This document shows, in pieces, positions 33,469 to 45,530 of a stretch of DNA of 64,000 nucleotides. Positions within the stretch are counted from its first letter, which is position 1. Every line of letters begins with the position of its first letter. Under the pieces are notes generated by a model that ran no database searches, was not told the origin of the DNA, and worked only from the letters and a program-made list of their open reading frames with translations. Origin of the DNA: Aotearoamyces nothofagi. Taxonomy: Eukaryota; Ascomycota; Leotiomycetes; Leotiales; Tympanidaceae. The stretch lies in the NCBI GenBank assembly GCA_015345905.1, contig JADDTR010000003.1, positions 1 to 64,000 of the forward strand, written 5' to 3'. Both the position numbers and the translations under genes were made by a program.

Positions 33469-35462
33469 TCAGAGCTTTGCTTGATTGAACCGGAGTGAAT
33501 CCTTGAAGACGATCTCCTTATCCAATGCTATTCTCTCCTGCAGCGTTGCACTGCTATGTGCTGCTGATCCACTAGCCCATCTCCTCTCCACCTCGCGCGC
33601 AACCTCGTCCCCGTCCCTTTCAGCATCTAGTGCTAGCAATGCGCTGGAGATCAGCCGTCCTAACTGAAGCGCGATCTGCCTACCGTCAAGCTTGAGTTCC
33701 TCCAAGGATCCACCCTTTACGGTTTTCAGCCATGCTAACCACCGCGTCTTGATCAGGGGGTTGCCCGGAGCCGCGGTATCTAGCCACCTCTCCAGAGCTG
33801 CCAGGACGTCCGAACTCAGCCGACCTTTGAGGACTTTGAGCAAATCCGTAGCCATGATATCAGTAGTGCCTTCCCATATACTCAGAACCGCGCAGTCGCG
33901 AACTAGCCGCGCGATGTTGAACTCCATCTCTTCGTTCTCGAGGTAGCCGACGCCGCCGAGAGACTCCATGCACTCGATCAAGCCGGCAGTTGCGGCTTTT
34001 GTGGCGAGAGCCTTGATGATTGGTGTCAGGACTCTTAAGAGAAGCGGCGTATCTTTACGAGACGGCAGTATCTTAGCAAGAGCTCCGTTTGCTTGTCGCT
34101 CAAGAACAGGACTTTGCTGTTCAGAAATGCCCAACAACAAGGTTGTGAAGAAGGCAAGATGCATATATCCTCTATACTCGACCTCTTGCTTTGCCATAGT
34201 GGCGAGATGAGCCGGAAATTCTGTCAGCGGCTTGCCACCGACAAGCCGTACTTTTGCAAAAGCCCTGGTGATAGAAAGGCCACGGCCCCAGAACCCCATA
34301 GCAGTGATCGCGGTATGGACGCGTGTGATGTTGAGTATAGTTGAGATCTCCTTGATGCCCTGACCAGAAGTGCCGAGGAGATAGCCACGCATATCCTTGA
34401 GCTCAAGTTCGGCAGTCGGGAGCGCACGCGTACCGAGTTTGTTCTTGAGACGCTGGATGGCGACGCCGTTTAGCTCTGTTTCGGTCGACCCAGGGACTGT
34501 ACGAAGCATCGGTGCGTAAAAGGTGGAGATCTTACCATCTTCAGTCCGCGCAAGGAGAATACTCATGTTTGCATCTGTGGCGCTGGAGAACCATTTGAAG
34601 CCCGAAATGTTATAAGGGCCTAGAGGAGATCCATCTATGCCTTTACTATCGAGCGGGCTTCTAGCCTTGATGGCCAGTGTTTCGGTCCCAGATACGTCGC
34701 TACCGCCACTTCGTTCCGTCATCCACTGTCCTGATGTCCAGGCTTCCGCAGGGTTGCGGGAAGTAAGTCGTCGGAAAGCAGGTTGTAGGATACCGCACAG
34801 ACCAGGACTCAATGATTTGGAATTTATGTGAGCTGATAGAAGAGCAGCTGCCCCGTCAGTCATGGCTGATGGGCATGTAACATATGCTGCACTTCCGTTC
34901 CAGATATGGTATCTATACCGATCAGCGCCTAGTACAACCACAAACAAAGCTATACACTCAAGCAGACAAATATACATACTTCAAAAACTGATAGACCCTG
35001 CTATACTCGCCCTCGCGGTTCTCATACGGAATCGCTACAATCCCCTCCCTGATCCCCAGATCCTGAAGGTTCCTCCACCCCTCGCTCGTCACCAACTCAT
35101 CCCTCCTCCGCCCAAACGTATCCCATGTGCGCAGATACGGCACATTCCTCTCCGCATCCGCGACCCACGTTAAGACTCTCCTCGAAAGAACTATATCCCC
35201 GAACCGGGCGAGGTCAGGCGCGATCCTTTGCTGGATGGCCGAGGGCAGGTATACTAGATTGGCGCGTTAGTTATAAGCCAACCATGCGAGGGCCTCGGGG
35301 GCCGGAAGATAGGGAGCGGGAGGCTGTACGGCTAAAAATGCGTCTCAGGGCGACGTCCTCGAGGAATTGGTTCTGGACCCTTGGACGAGCTTGGAAGAAG
35401 CCAGTTGCTGAACTTGATGGCTCTGCGTACCTCGCGTCTGAGGTTTTCTTCTTGTCATCCAT
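33469..35462 (-). CDS. AidB-type acyl-CoA dehydrogenase
   Basis: Three exons (35462-35330, 35253-34980, 34912-33469) give 616 residues. Splices restore SLYLPSAIQQRIAPDL, then VPYLRTWDTFGRRRDELVTSEGW, and QFLK-YHIWNGSAAYVTCPSAMTDGAA. This order of blocks identifies the AidB-like branch of the acyl-CoA dehydrogenase superfamily. The FAD/substrate part has WMTERSGGSDVSGTET near 200 and FKWFSSATDA. The C-terminal helical domain has RLVRDCAVLSIWEGTTDIM near 475. The last residues (Gln-Ala-Lys-Leu) do not form an obvious SKL-type peroxisome signal, and no clear mitochondrial presequence is present. Bacterial AidB is linked to alkylation stress; the fungal substrate is unknown. The gene diverges from LCB1. 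The ATG at 35462 is the first true ATG of the frame. Confidence 0.92.
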
Positions 35463-36081
35463 TATTGTGCTCTGCACTGCCTGCTTGATGTTATAGAGGA
35501 GAGCTCGAGATCGTGATTAGCTGGACGGCAGGAGCAATAGCAATGGCTGTCAAGAGCGTGGATTCAAGGACATCTTGACAAGAGACCTGGGAAGGTATGG
35601 GTATTTGTAGTCGTGGGGGGTGGGAGGGTAGGGAGACGGCCTCATGTCAGATACGATCACGTGCATGGATGGATGCTGGAGTTGGTTGCCGTACCCCGCA
35701 ATGCGGGCCGAGGAATGTAGGCGGGACCGGGGTTTCGAAGCTGCCAGCACACCCTCCAAACACCAGAGATGTATGTGCTTTTGACAGCACCACGATGTGA
35801 CTGTACAGCGTTCTATCATCTTCATAGCAGATTTAGAAGGAGCGGTTCTATCCCTGGTCCTAATTGTGGGAAATTTGATAAGAGCTGTTGGGGTGTGATG
35901 TGGCAACTGCAGCATCGCGATTGGTTGAGCTTTCTATGCCCGGAAAGCTAACTTTCTCGCATAGATCACGTGACATGTACTGATCCGCGACGTCGGATAT
36001 TGCGCGCGCCGAGCCCCTTAGGATTTATTTACGCTGTCTTGGAGAGTAGAAGCAACCTCCTTCCCAGCTCTCACCACAAAG
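35463..36081. promoter_or_regulatory. Shared promoter of the acyl-CoA dehydrogenase gene and LCB1
   Basis: The 619-bp spacer lies between head-to-head start codons. It contains the perfect palindrome TCACGTGA at 35966-35973, about 110 bp before LCB1, and a second CACGTG at 35658-35663. Such sites fit bHLH factors (Cbf1, Pho4 or SREBP type). A CCAAT-type ATTGG lies near 35921-35925. Binding is inference only. Confidence 0.45.
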
Positions 36082-37844
36082 ATGGATCTCCACGACGCGC
36101 AGCGCCTGATGGATCAATGCATGAGTGACATAACCGACACCTTCAATAAGCTGCCAGGCTCAGCAATCTTGATCCGCTATATACGATCGAGCTATCAGAA
36201 TGACCCGGTACGCTCGGCCCTAGAGCTCGTACTGGTGATCTTCTTCGTACGGTACCTGTGCTCGCCGTCGTACTCGTCGAAGAAGCAGAATATGCTGCCA
36301 CTGTCGGAAGAGGTATGCTCGATGATGCATGGGAGGGATGTGCTCGAGCTAATCGGGCGCGCAGGAAATCGATGATCTTGTTGCAGAATGGACCCCTGAA
36401 CCACTTGTTGCTCCCTTGACAGCGTTGGAGGAGGTATCAAGTGAAAAGCTGCCTGTAATTGCTGGGTGAGAGGCGTTCCGATCTTATCTTCTGTCCCATA
36501 GAGTTCGAGCTGACTATCGCCCAGGCCGACAGGACCGAAATGCAAGCTCGCCAGTGGTCGGACGGTGATGAACCTCGCCTCGTACAATTTCTACAACTTC
36601 GCAGGCAATGAACAGATCAAGGAGAACGCTATCAAGACGATGCGTGAATACGGAGTCGGGCCTTGCAGTGCTCCGCAATTCTACGGAACCCAAGACGTGC
36701 ACATAAGGACGGAAGCGGATATTGCCTCGTTTCTGGGGGCGGACTCGTGCATCGTCTACGCTCACGCATTTTCCACGATAACCAATGCCATCCCGGCTTT
36801 TGCGAAGAGGGGTGATATCATCGTCGCGGATAAGGCCGTCAACTACTCTATTCGGAAGGGACTACAGCTCAGTAGAAGTACTATTCGATGGTACGAGCAC
36901 AACGATTTGGAAGACTTGGAGAGAGTCTTGCAGAAGATTGTTAAGGAGAAGAAGTCATTGACTCGAAGATTCATTGTGACCGAAGGCCTATTTGAAAATA
37001 CGGGGGATAGCATTGATCTTCCTTCGATTGTAAGTGCTCACGCATTGGTGTTAGAGCAGGCTATCTAACATTTAGCAGATTGATCTCAAATTACGATATA
37101 AATTCCGCCTAATACTGGATGAGTCCTGGTCGATTGGGGTTCTCGGCCGAACAGGTCGTGGAGTTACAGAGGCACAAAATGTGGATATTTCGCAAGTGGA
37201 CATCCTCGTTGGTTCTTTAGCAGGCGCTCTCTCTGCGGGAGGAGGATTCTGCGTCGGCTCCGAAGACGTCGTGAACCACCAGCGCATATCCGCATCGTCA
37301 TACACGTTCTCCTGCGCCATGCCGGCCATGCTATGCTCTATCGCGAGCGAAACGATCGGCATGCTTTCCACGCGCCCCGAGATTCTCAACGCCGCTCGAG
37401 AGAATACAAAAGCCATCAGGGCACAGCTTCTAAAGAGCGACTACATGACTTCTACAAGCTCCATAGAGAACCCGATCCAGCTACTTGTCATGAAACCCGA
37501 GATTGTCAAGTCTCACAGACTGGGTGTCGCGGAACAGGAGCAGATTATTCAAGAATGTGTCGATGAGGTATAGTACTCTTAACCTATTCCTCTAATCTCT
37601 AGCTAACCATTCCCAGGCTCTGTCAAATGGCGTGCTCGTAAGCCGTCTGAAGAGCATGCCTCCCATCCTGAACGCTACTGTAAATTCGCAAAACTGGGAG
37701 CTACAACCCGCCCTGAAGGTGTGCATCACCACCGGGTTGTCTAAGAAGGAGATCGAGAAGGCGGGCATCATAATCCGACACGCAATTACGAAAGTGCTGT
37801 CTAAGAGATCGAGCAGCAAGCTTACCGTGCCCGTTTCGGCATGA
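36082..37844 (+). CDS. LCB1: Serine palmitoyltransferase subunit 1
   Basis: Five exons (36082-36312, 36365-36465, 36525-37029, 37079-37567, 37617-37844) give 517 residues, as expected. A hydrophobic segment ALELVLVIFFVRYLC near residues 50-65 is the ER membrane anchor. The alpha-oxoamine synthase core follows: MNLASYNFYNFAG, YGVGPCSAPQFYGTQDVH, RFIVTEGLFENTGD, and ILDESWSIGVLGRTGRGVTE. The PLP lysine of the catalytic Lcb2 partner is absent in the corresponding region (GSLAGALSAGGGFCVG), as is normal for Lcb1. With Lcb2 it condenses serine and palmitoyl-CoA, the first step of sphingolipid synthesis. Confidence 0.96.
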
Positions 37845-38481
37845 GCCTGAATCCCGTGTACTATTTATTAATCGTGGTAAGCATGCCGCTGGCGCAGGAT
37901 TAGGACCAGAGGACTGCACTGGCAGAAATGGTGTAATGTTTAATAGATTATAGATGCATAACATAGAAGGTGCGGCACCTAGCTGTGCTGGTCTGGGCTA
38001 GCTCAGCTTATCTCATGACTGGCGTCCTGCTCACGGAGTGAGAACATATGCGTGATTGCTGAACGGGAACTACACTTTCTAGAGCGTGCTGTTTCCAGAC
38101 TGGGTACATGGACTCTCTAGAGTACCTCACCGTCGTAGAGAAGTTATAAAGCTTTCAGTAACTCGAACTCCAGCCGGCTCGAGCACTCTTGCTTCGGTGC
38201 CGATCAATTCTCATATTAAAACACGTATTGGATTAATCGCAACGCCAGGAGGCGAGCTGATAGACTATCGGGTATCTTCGCTACTAACACAGTATGCCAT
38301 GGGCAAATCAAAGCAGATGCGCCACCGGCACGCGCGCCAAAATGCTGATACAGAATACGCCGTCCACGCGGCGCCGCGCAGAGTACCGGACCCAGAACCC
38401 GCCCAGCCGTGCAGAGGGAAGGAGCCGGTTTCGCAATGCTGCGGGTGCAATCCTGAACCTCCTCGTCGGCTGCCTTCGTGG
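37845..38481. other. Intergenic region between convergent genes
   Basis: This spacer holds the 3' flanks of LCB1 and the 689-residue gene. No gene or striking repeat is seen. Confidence 0.55.
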
Positions 38482-40612
38482 TTAGAAATTCACGCTCTGC
38501 GTCGCCCCCCTTCCCAGGGTCATCTGGCTTAGGCTCAGTGTTCTCGGTGCGTCCTGCGCATCCAGTTCCCGAGCATACTCCTCTATGCTTCCCCAGTGCT
38601 CATGCTCTTGCTGCGGCGTCTGGAAGACTTCATCGGCGCCGTACCTACCCTCACTCCCCGTGTCGCTGTCTCCTTGCTCGAAGCTCGAGAAGGAATTGGA
38701 GGTGACGTCTATTCCGTTTTGTCCCCTCTGACTTGAATTATTGACCCGTTCGGGACTCGACGTCAGATATGTTGTCGTCCCGACAGTAGTCGCCGACAAT
38801 ACAGTATGAAGTTGACGCTGGAGAGTCAGGATCTGCTCTTCGAGATGATGTCGTGCGTTTTGCTCGGCTTGGATTAAGTTGAATAGTGCACTGTAGTGAT
38901 GAGCAGTCAAGCTTCCATGTTTTGATAGCGGAAAAGCCTGGGTTGGTGAGCTAGATGGGATCCCGCGAATGGTGGTTGAGGTTGAGAGCGGCCGGTTCAT
39001 GGATGATTCGGCGTGAGACACAGCGAGACTTTCAGTGTCCGATTGTCCCAGCCGCGATTGATCCGGTGATGAAAATGACAGAGGTAAGGAAAGTTCTTCA
39101 TACGAGCGATTTCGAGTGCTTAGTGTCGAGTTTGTTGAAGGTCTACTACTATCTTGGGAGGTTGTGTGACCTTGTGGGCCAAAAGACCTATTATCTTGAG
39201 GGCTATCACCCTGCTGATATGCCATGCCTGGGTTACGCTTAGGAAGAGAGAATTCAGATGTCCCAATTCCTGCTCTTATGGGTGAATAGCTGCGCTCACG
39301 GGAATAGTGGCCTTTTGGCGGTTCTTGAAGCTGGATAGTAGACCCAGATGTTCTATTAAGGAGGCGGGTGATAGCTTTTTCCATTTTCTCCAACTTCTCT
39401 TCGAGAGTTGAGACTCGACTCTCGAGACTTGCAGCTTGTGTGATCTTCATACCAGCCATCTCACCCATTGGCCCGAAATTGAATGGTTGTGGCTTTTCTT
39501 CAATTTCTTTGGAGTCTTCTTCTAAAACAGCAGGCGACTCGTCGTGCTGTCCCGGGATGCCTGTTTGTGGCCGCAGAGACGACATCGGAGAGGCCGCATC
39601 TGGTTCATATGACTCTCGCCAGAATCTAATCTCATCGCTACGACGTCTTATACGGTGTGTCCCAAAGGAGCTTTGCCGTAAATGCCCCAGACTTCGTGAT
39701 CTTCTGTTAGACTGGCTACCACTGGTCACAGCATATCCTATTCCTTCTTCCTCTTTGAACACTCCACTTTCACGCGCGTGGCTACTGGCTGGTCTAGGTG
39801 TCAAACCGCTCCAATCAGAATATCCAGGAGTTTTCGAAGGTGTATATAATCTACTAGTAGTCGCACGCCTCGGTAGGTGCATCCGATTTGACTGTGCAGA
39901 AGCACGATTATCCTCTTCTGGGTTGGTCTGTGTATGTTCTGCAAATGGCGCATGAGAACTCAGGGCACGACCAAGGTGACTGATCGGCATGGATGCAGAT
40001 CTTTGCGGGGAAAGGACGCGATCTGTCGCATTGCGAAGGGCCGCAGGGTCCTAAATGACCATAAATTAATTTACCCTAAAAAGCTTCAATTTTTACGAGC
40101 TGGGAACTTACACTATGGTGTTGACCTGCTCGCGCATAGCCCTTCTTCTGTCCATTTCCCAGAGGAGATGATCCTGTCTTTGCTTTCCTACCAAATAACC
40201 GGCCAAGAGCAGACCTCAGGGATGACCTCTTACGCTGAGGCTTCTCTACGTTCACTGGAGACGGACTGGCTAGGCTAGACTCTCTCAGCTGTCTAGTTTG
40301 AGTTGCCGGATTTTGGTGCACAGGATTCACGTAAGATAGTCGGCTTTGAGGTCGTTCAGTTGGCGCAGGTTGAGAGGGCTGCCGAGCCTCTGCTACTTCT
40401 TCTCCTTGTTTATCTTCTTCCGGTAAACGAAGTTGTTTTTCTATGCCCTCGTAGCCCAACGGTGTTGCCATACCAGTTCCTGGCCTCCTTATAGGGAACT
40501 CGTCATCGGAATCATGGCGAACAGGCATCGGCGAGGATATCTTGCCACGTATTGACGTTGAGGTATTTGACCGAGCCATTGCAACGCCCTTCCTACCGGC
40601 AGTCTTGAACAT
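38482..40612 (-). CDS. Conserved filamentous-fungal protein with central coiled coil, function unknown
   Basis: Two exons (40612-40112 and 40050-38482) with a 61-bp intron give 689 residues. Most of it is Ser/Pro/Arg-rich and predicted disordered. Recognisable islands are the basic block RKRSSLRSALGRLFGRK (near 130-145), the segment RSRSLGHLRQSSF followed by RIRRRSDEIRFWRESYEPD (near 275-305), and FNFGPMGEMAGMKITQAASL leading into a heptad-like coiled coil with LESRVSTLEEKLEKMEKAIT. A second helical stretch (LFNLIQAEQNARHHLEEQI) lies in the C-half. I recall this architecture from other Pezizomycotina proteins but know no function. No membrane span or catalytic motif is visible. Splicing joins AGQHHS to DPAALRNATDRV. 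Confidence 0.75.
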
Positions 40613-42427
40613 GTTTATGTTTATCCAGAGACCTTAGTATGGCATGGTGTTGAGATGTGTCCAAACGTAGAAGGGGGAGTCGAATGTCCCAAATCGAGCA
40701 ACGGATCAAACAGACGGTGGCCACGGATGGAACCATGAGCGTAACTACTCCACAAGCCACTTATACTATAAGTATTGCATCTTCTCCTGTATATACAAGA
40801 AAGATCAGTGGCTGTCACTGTAGTCCATCAACGAAGGAGCAGGAGTTGCAGGAAAGCAGTCCATGCGATGAAGCGGGAACATCATGTATCATATATTCTG
40901 CGGCAGCCAGTATTCCGTAGACGAGTGCTGGACCAGGAATGGCCCTTGAAACCACCATACGGACAGCTGTGTAGGCTAAAATAGAATTCAAGGGAGGTCG
41001 GAGATCCATTGCGAATTGATCAACTTTACCGCGCTGATATGATAGCGTCCTTACGTCGCTCCCGCGTAGAACCCTGCTGCTCACTAGAATAGTGGTGACT
41101 TTAACAGTACGAGACCGTTCCATGGAAGCGGAGTTTCGGCTCGGTGGCGCCCGTCGTACCCCACCATCTGTCAGAATGCCAGAATGCCACGATTGTCGAT
41201 AGGAGAGGCAAAAAATAACATATCCTCTATTGGAGTATGTATTCTTACAAAGGGGAGGAATGCATGGCAGAGTATCCGTACATCATTGCAGCTGCTCGAC
41301 GGTCGCGGGGTTCGCGGTCCGCCACATGGCCAACTGACTGGACAGATACGGTACAAGGACGACTGAAGAAGCAGCTCCGCCAAGAGAGCCTACAGGGAAA
41401 GCACAGACTGACTCTACAGTACATACTGTACATCTCATCTGCCTTGGCCGCTGGTGGTCGCTGGCGGTCACTGCGGGCACTGCGGATGCTACGCCGCTGA
41501 GATACAGCAGACACGGTGCTCTTTGACACCCACTCACTGTACGATACACTGCTGTCGCGGCACCATCTGAAAATTGGCCCGGGACAGATCGTCCAGGCCA
41601 ATCACAGCCATGGCTCTGGCTACAGCAGGACAAACGGAAAAAGATGCCTCCTATCAGCTGCATACGCATGATTGCTGAGGTTGTGTGAAGTATGAAGGGG
41701 CTTCTTGGAGGCGGTCAATGCGACTGGTGGAATGCCGATGAAACACCCGCACTTGTAGCTTACGGTACGTACAGGGCAGGACAGGACCGGTATGGCCAAA
41801 GCTTGAGAAACGGGAAACGGGTGTGCGTGCAGGCCCGTCAATAGTAATGCACCAAGTGCACACACTCTTGCAACTCTGTAGACGACGCAATTCACGCGAT
41901 GCTACCCACACGTCAACGCACTCCGCCATGATGCGGGATGACCCTTCCATGAGTGACCATGCGATCAAGGGTACAAGGCACGGATGGCAGGGCATGAGAT
42001 CCTCTGCGGAGGCAAGAACGAGCTCCTCTGTCTGTCAGCCACTGCAGGGATTGCTGAATCCGAATGGGTTGCATAAGTGCGCTGTCATATAGCTAGTGCC
42101 GGCGTATCTATCATCATTCGAAGTAGGCTCATAGCTACTGTAGGTACTGTATGAATTTGCAAGTACAGTACACACAAACGTCAAAGGCACGCTCAGACCT
42201 CGTCGCTCAGTCCTTATCAATTTACTACAGTGCGAGACCCATGGGACACCATGCGGCACCTATCCGCAACCTCCAGACTCTGTTAAACTGAAACGGCGCG
42301 GGCATTCGTCTGATGTGCAGCATGCATATGTACAGTACCTCGTGGCCATCGGTCAGTCTAATGGCGCAAGCTTGCTTGAACTGATCTTAGCAGAGAGGTC
42401 AATTGCATGGAGCCGACTGGGGCATTT
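40613..42427. other. Intergenic region, no supportable gene
   Basis: 1.8 kb of unremarkable composition with scattered GTACTGTA/TACAGTAC motifs. The left part is upstream of the 689-residue gene and the right part is downstream of the helicase. Open frames are short, overlap on both strands and match nothing known to me. Confidence 0.55.
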
Positions 42428-44799
42428 TCAGGACGCGTTCAATGTTGCTACATCCGGATATCGCAAGTCGGCCTGCTCTTCGAGGAATCCCATCCATCGC
42501 TTTAAAAATTTGCTTCCTCTAGAGAGCATTAGAACTTTTAATAGAAAAGTGGCCATGCCATAATGACCGAGCAATGGTGATGGTTAACAAATTGAGTAAA
42601 CTCACCTCCCGCAAGTCTCTGAGTCGCCGATCACACATAAATGACGCTTCGGCCTAGTCATAGCGACTGTCTCGGGTCAGTGCTGAGTTCCATGAAAAGT
42701 GTGTTGTACACTCTTTATCTGGCCTTACCGTTCAAACGCCTCTTCTCTCCGAGAAACCCGATTTCGTGCTCCGGATTGCTTCGCACCAGGCTGAATATTA
42801 TTGCCTCCTTCTCACGGCCCTGGAAGCCATCAACACTTCCAAGCTCAATGCCCGGAAAGGCTTCTTTGAGCGAGTGAGACATCAAGGCGAGCTTTAGTGT
42901 ATCAGTATCACGGAACCCCTTCTCCATGATCTAAAGAAGGGGACTAACCTGTGCATTATATGGTGTCACAATAGCTATATCTTCTGGCTTTACCCCTGCA
43001 TCAACAAGATTCCGAACATGTAGTCTTACCAGAGCCGCCTCCATCTCATTGCTCTTGCTCTCACCCATCAGCCCCTTCCCTGCCTTCTTGCCTACCTCTT
43101 CTTCCTCACTCTTCTCCGGAAAATCACCGCCTTGGGTGTCCCAGAAGACCACAGGCTCAGTTGTATCTTCGGTCTCGTGAACTTCGTACAGCAAATCTTT
43201 CAGTAACCGTTCTTTGACTGCATCTGCCGCAATGAGTTTAGACTCATAAAGTTCGTCGGAAGGAAATCTCATAATCTTCTCGTGCATACGATACTGTGTA
43301 GTAAGCATTCTCTTGATTGACGGGCCATGTAGTGCAAGTAATCTGTCAAATAACGTCGTCTCTAAAGTCATGCCTTTGATGATACCTTCTCCGTCCTTTG
43401 CCCTCATCTTGGTTTTCGAGTTTAGAGACTTAATTGTGGGAGGTAACTGCAAGTGATCACCAGCCAGAACAACCTTCTTGGCAGATAATAGCGGTACCCA
43501 GCATTGTGCTTCTAGTGCTTGACTCGCCTCGTCGATTATTACCACGTCAAACTTCTCGTTCCTCAATTGAAAGCCACCAGCACCATGTAAGGTCGCCAAA
43601 ACTACTTTACTGCTGCCAATAAGGTTGCCCACGCATTTCTTTTCACGTTCTCGAAATTCTTTTCGCAGTTCTTTCAAATCGCCGTAGATAGCTCGGCGTT
43701 CCTTTCCGCTTTTCGTTTTGCGAATAGAAGCTTGCTTGCTGTCCATTTCTTTCCTTACATCCCTTACGATTTCTGCTGCATCTGAGGTCTGAGTTAAGAC
43801 GTCAAGAGAATGGTTGAGCACGGATGGTAATAATCTTGCTGGATGACCTAGACGTAATATAGGTACCTTATGAGGCGAAAGTCGCTCAACAATGTTATCA
43901 ACAGATATGTTCGAGGGCCCGCAGACTAAAATACGAAGCTTCTGTTTAAGCATCTGAAGGATAAGCTCGATTAATGTATGAGTCTTGCCAGTCTATAGAG
44001 AAGTCAGCACGGCACTCCATATTAAAAACATTGTCACATACCCCCGGTGGACCATGGATCAATGCCACTTCCCGTGATGCCAATGCAAATTTGATTGCAT
44101 CTTTTTGTGAAGCATTTAGGCTCTCATCAATCCATTCTAGCTTTCCAACGCCAGATTCCGCATCATCTAGATTTGCAGGCAAGGGAGAGGAGGATGAGAG
44201 CCCAAAAAGAACTCTCACAAAGTTAGAATATTCATCCTCTTTCATCTTTTGCAACCTTGTAATGGTCTGATTCATCCTACATCATAGTTATTAGCAGGCC
44301 TCATATCAACTTTGAAGGACAGCAACTCCCACCTCTTATAAGTAACGTCATTCGCCAACTTAACAACCCACAGCTTACTCGCCGTAACATCATCCTCTTC
44401 CCTATCTAGAGCAACAAAGCATGCCTCCTTTCCTACCTTCGTAACCACGCCTCTCACCCCTTTCGCTTCTAGATCCTTCAACTCCTTCTTCCTTGCGCTC
44501 CCAGCCGGTTGCTCTGCCACCGACACAATATCTCCCGTTCTAATTCCATGTTCGGGCAGCTCTCCTCCACCGACAGCTGGGTCCAAGGCAAGCTCAAGTA
44601 CAGTCTTCCCGCCTAATCCAGTACGCTGGGAACTGATTACAAGGTTGGTGATAGCTACGCCGGCGCGCTGTAGCGCTGCTGGTGAGGTTTGTGTTATAAG
44701 CGCACTGGTCTCGGCGAGCTCAGATTGCAGCTCGAGTTCTAGGAGGGCGAGCTGCGTTGTAGCAAAAGATGGGATGTCTACTGGTTTTAGAGGTGCCAT
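42428..44799 (-). CDS. HCS1: SF1B DNA helicase, HCS1/IGHMBP2 (SMUBP-2) type
   Basis: Six exons (44799-44333, 44276-44042, 43992-42949, 42891-42729, 42666-42606, 42518-42428) give 686 residues, matching yeast Hcs1. The N-terminal beta-barrel region precedes the helicase core. Motifs in order are LNASQKDAI (Q-type), [16 protein letters not shown] near 230, [15 protein letters not shown] near 383, [28 protein letters not shown] near 465, [27 protein letters not shown], and [15 protein letters not shown], all intact. The second intron falls between GPPG and TGKT, inside Walker A. The yeast protein is a 5'-to-3' helicase associated with DNA polymerase alpha; human IGHMBP2 acts on RNA and ribosomes. 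Confidence 0.95.
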
Positions 44800-45530
44800 G
44801 GCCTTTTATGGGTTACGGGGGGTTCTCTCCGACGCTGTCAACGCCGGGTACAAATCAATTGCTAGTGTTGGGAGTAAATTTTATGCCTTAATGCCTTAAA
44901 ATAAGCAAGTGCTCTCCCTGCTCCCAAGAGTCTCTCAGTACTCCCAGTATTCTATAAACCTATTTCTTCCAGTTCTCTAACTACTCTTAAGCCTCCAGTG
45001 CTTTAAACTCTACTCTTTTGATACTAGGACTTGTATACTCCCAGTACTTCTAGGGTTCCCAGTGCTTCGAGTGCTTCAAGTACTCTTACACTCCTAGTGC
45101 TTGTATTCTTTAAGCGCTCTCAGGCTTCTTATACACTAAGTGCTTATATGCTTTAAATGCTATTGCAGTTGAGATGGATAGCGTTCAGGGTCAGCCATGT
45201 GCGGCGAATGCTGATGATTGGCTGGTTTCGCTTGTGTAAATATATGGGCTCTATTCGAACGTCATGATATAAGTGCTATGTTTAAGTGCTGTATTTGTTC
45301 AAAAAAAACCCCAATTCAGAATTATCCACAGCAAACTGAGTCGTATTCTATCCTGTTATTTCTGGTTCATAATGTGAATACTCCGCTTGAATAAAGCTGC
45401 ACTATTGTAGCTTTGGTCCACATGACTTGAAACAACGCAAATACTCCCCGTTCAAATCCTAAATCCATCCTGATACCCAGTCTGATGGTTATATAGTGAC
45501 AAACTTCCTCAAATAGATTACAACGCATTA
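44800..45530. repeat. Intergenic region with degenerate CTCCCAGTRCTT repeats
   Basis: From about 44905 to 45165 the sequence is a loose array of 10-14-bp phrases such as CTCCCAGTAYTYY, CCCAGTGCTTCGAGTGCTTC and CTAGTGCTTGTA, usually ending in GTACTT or GTGCTT. The period is irregular. It lies just upstream of the helicase start codon. The rest of the spacer shows no gene. Confidence 0.6.
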
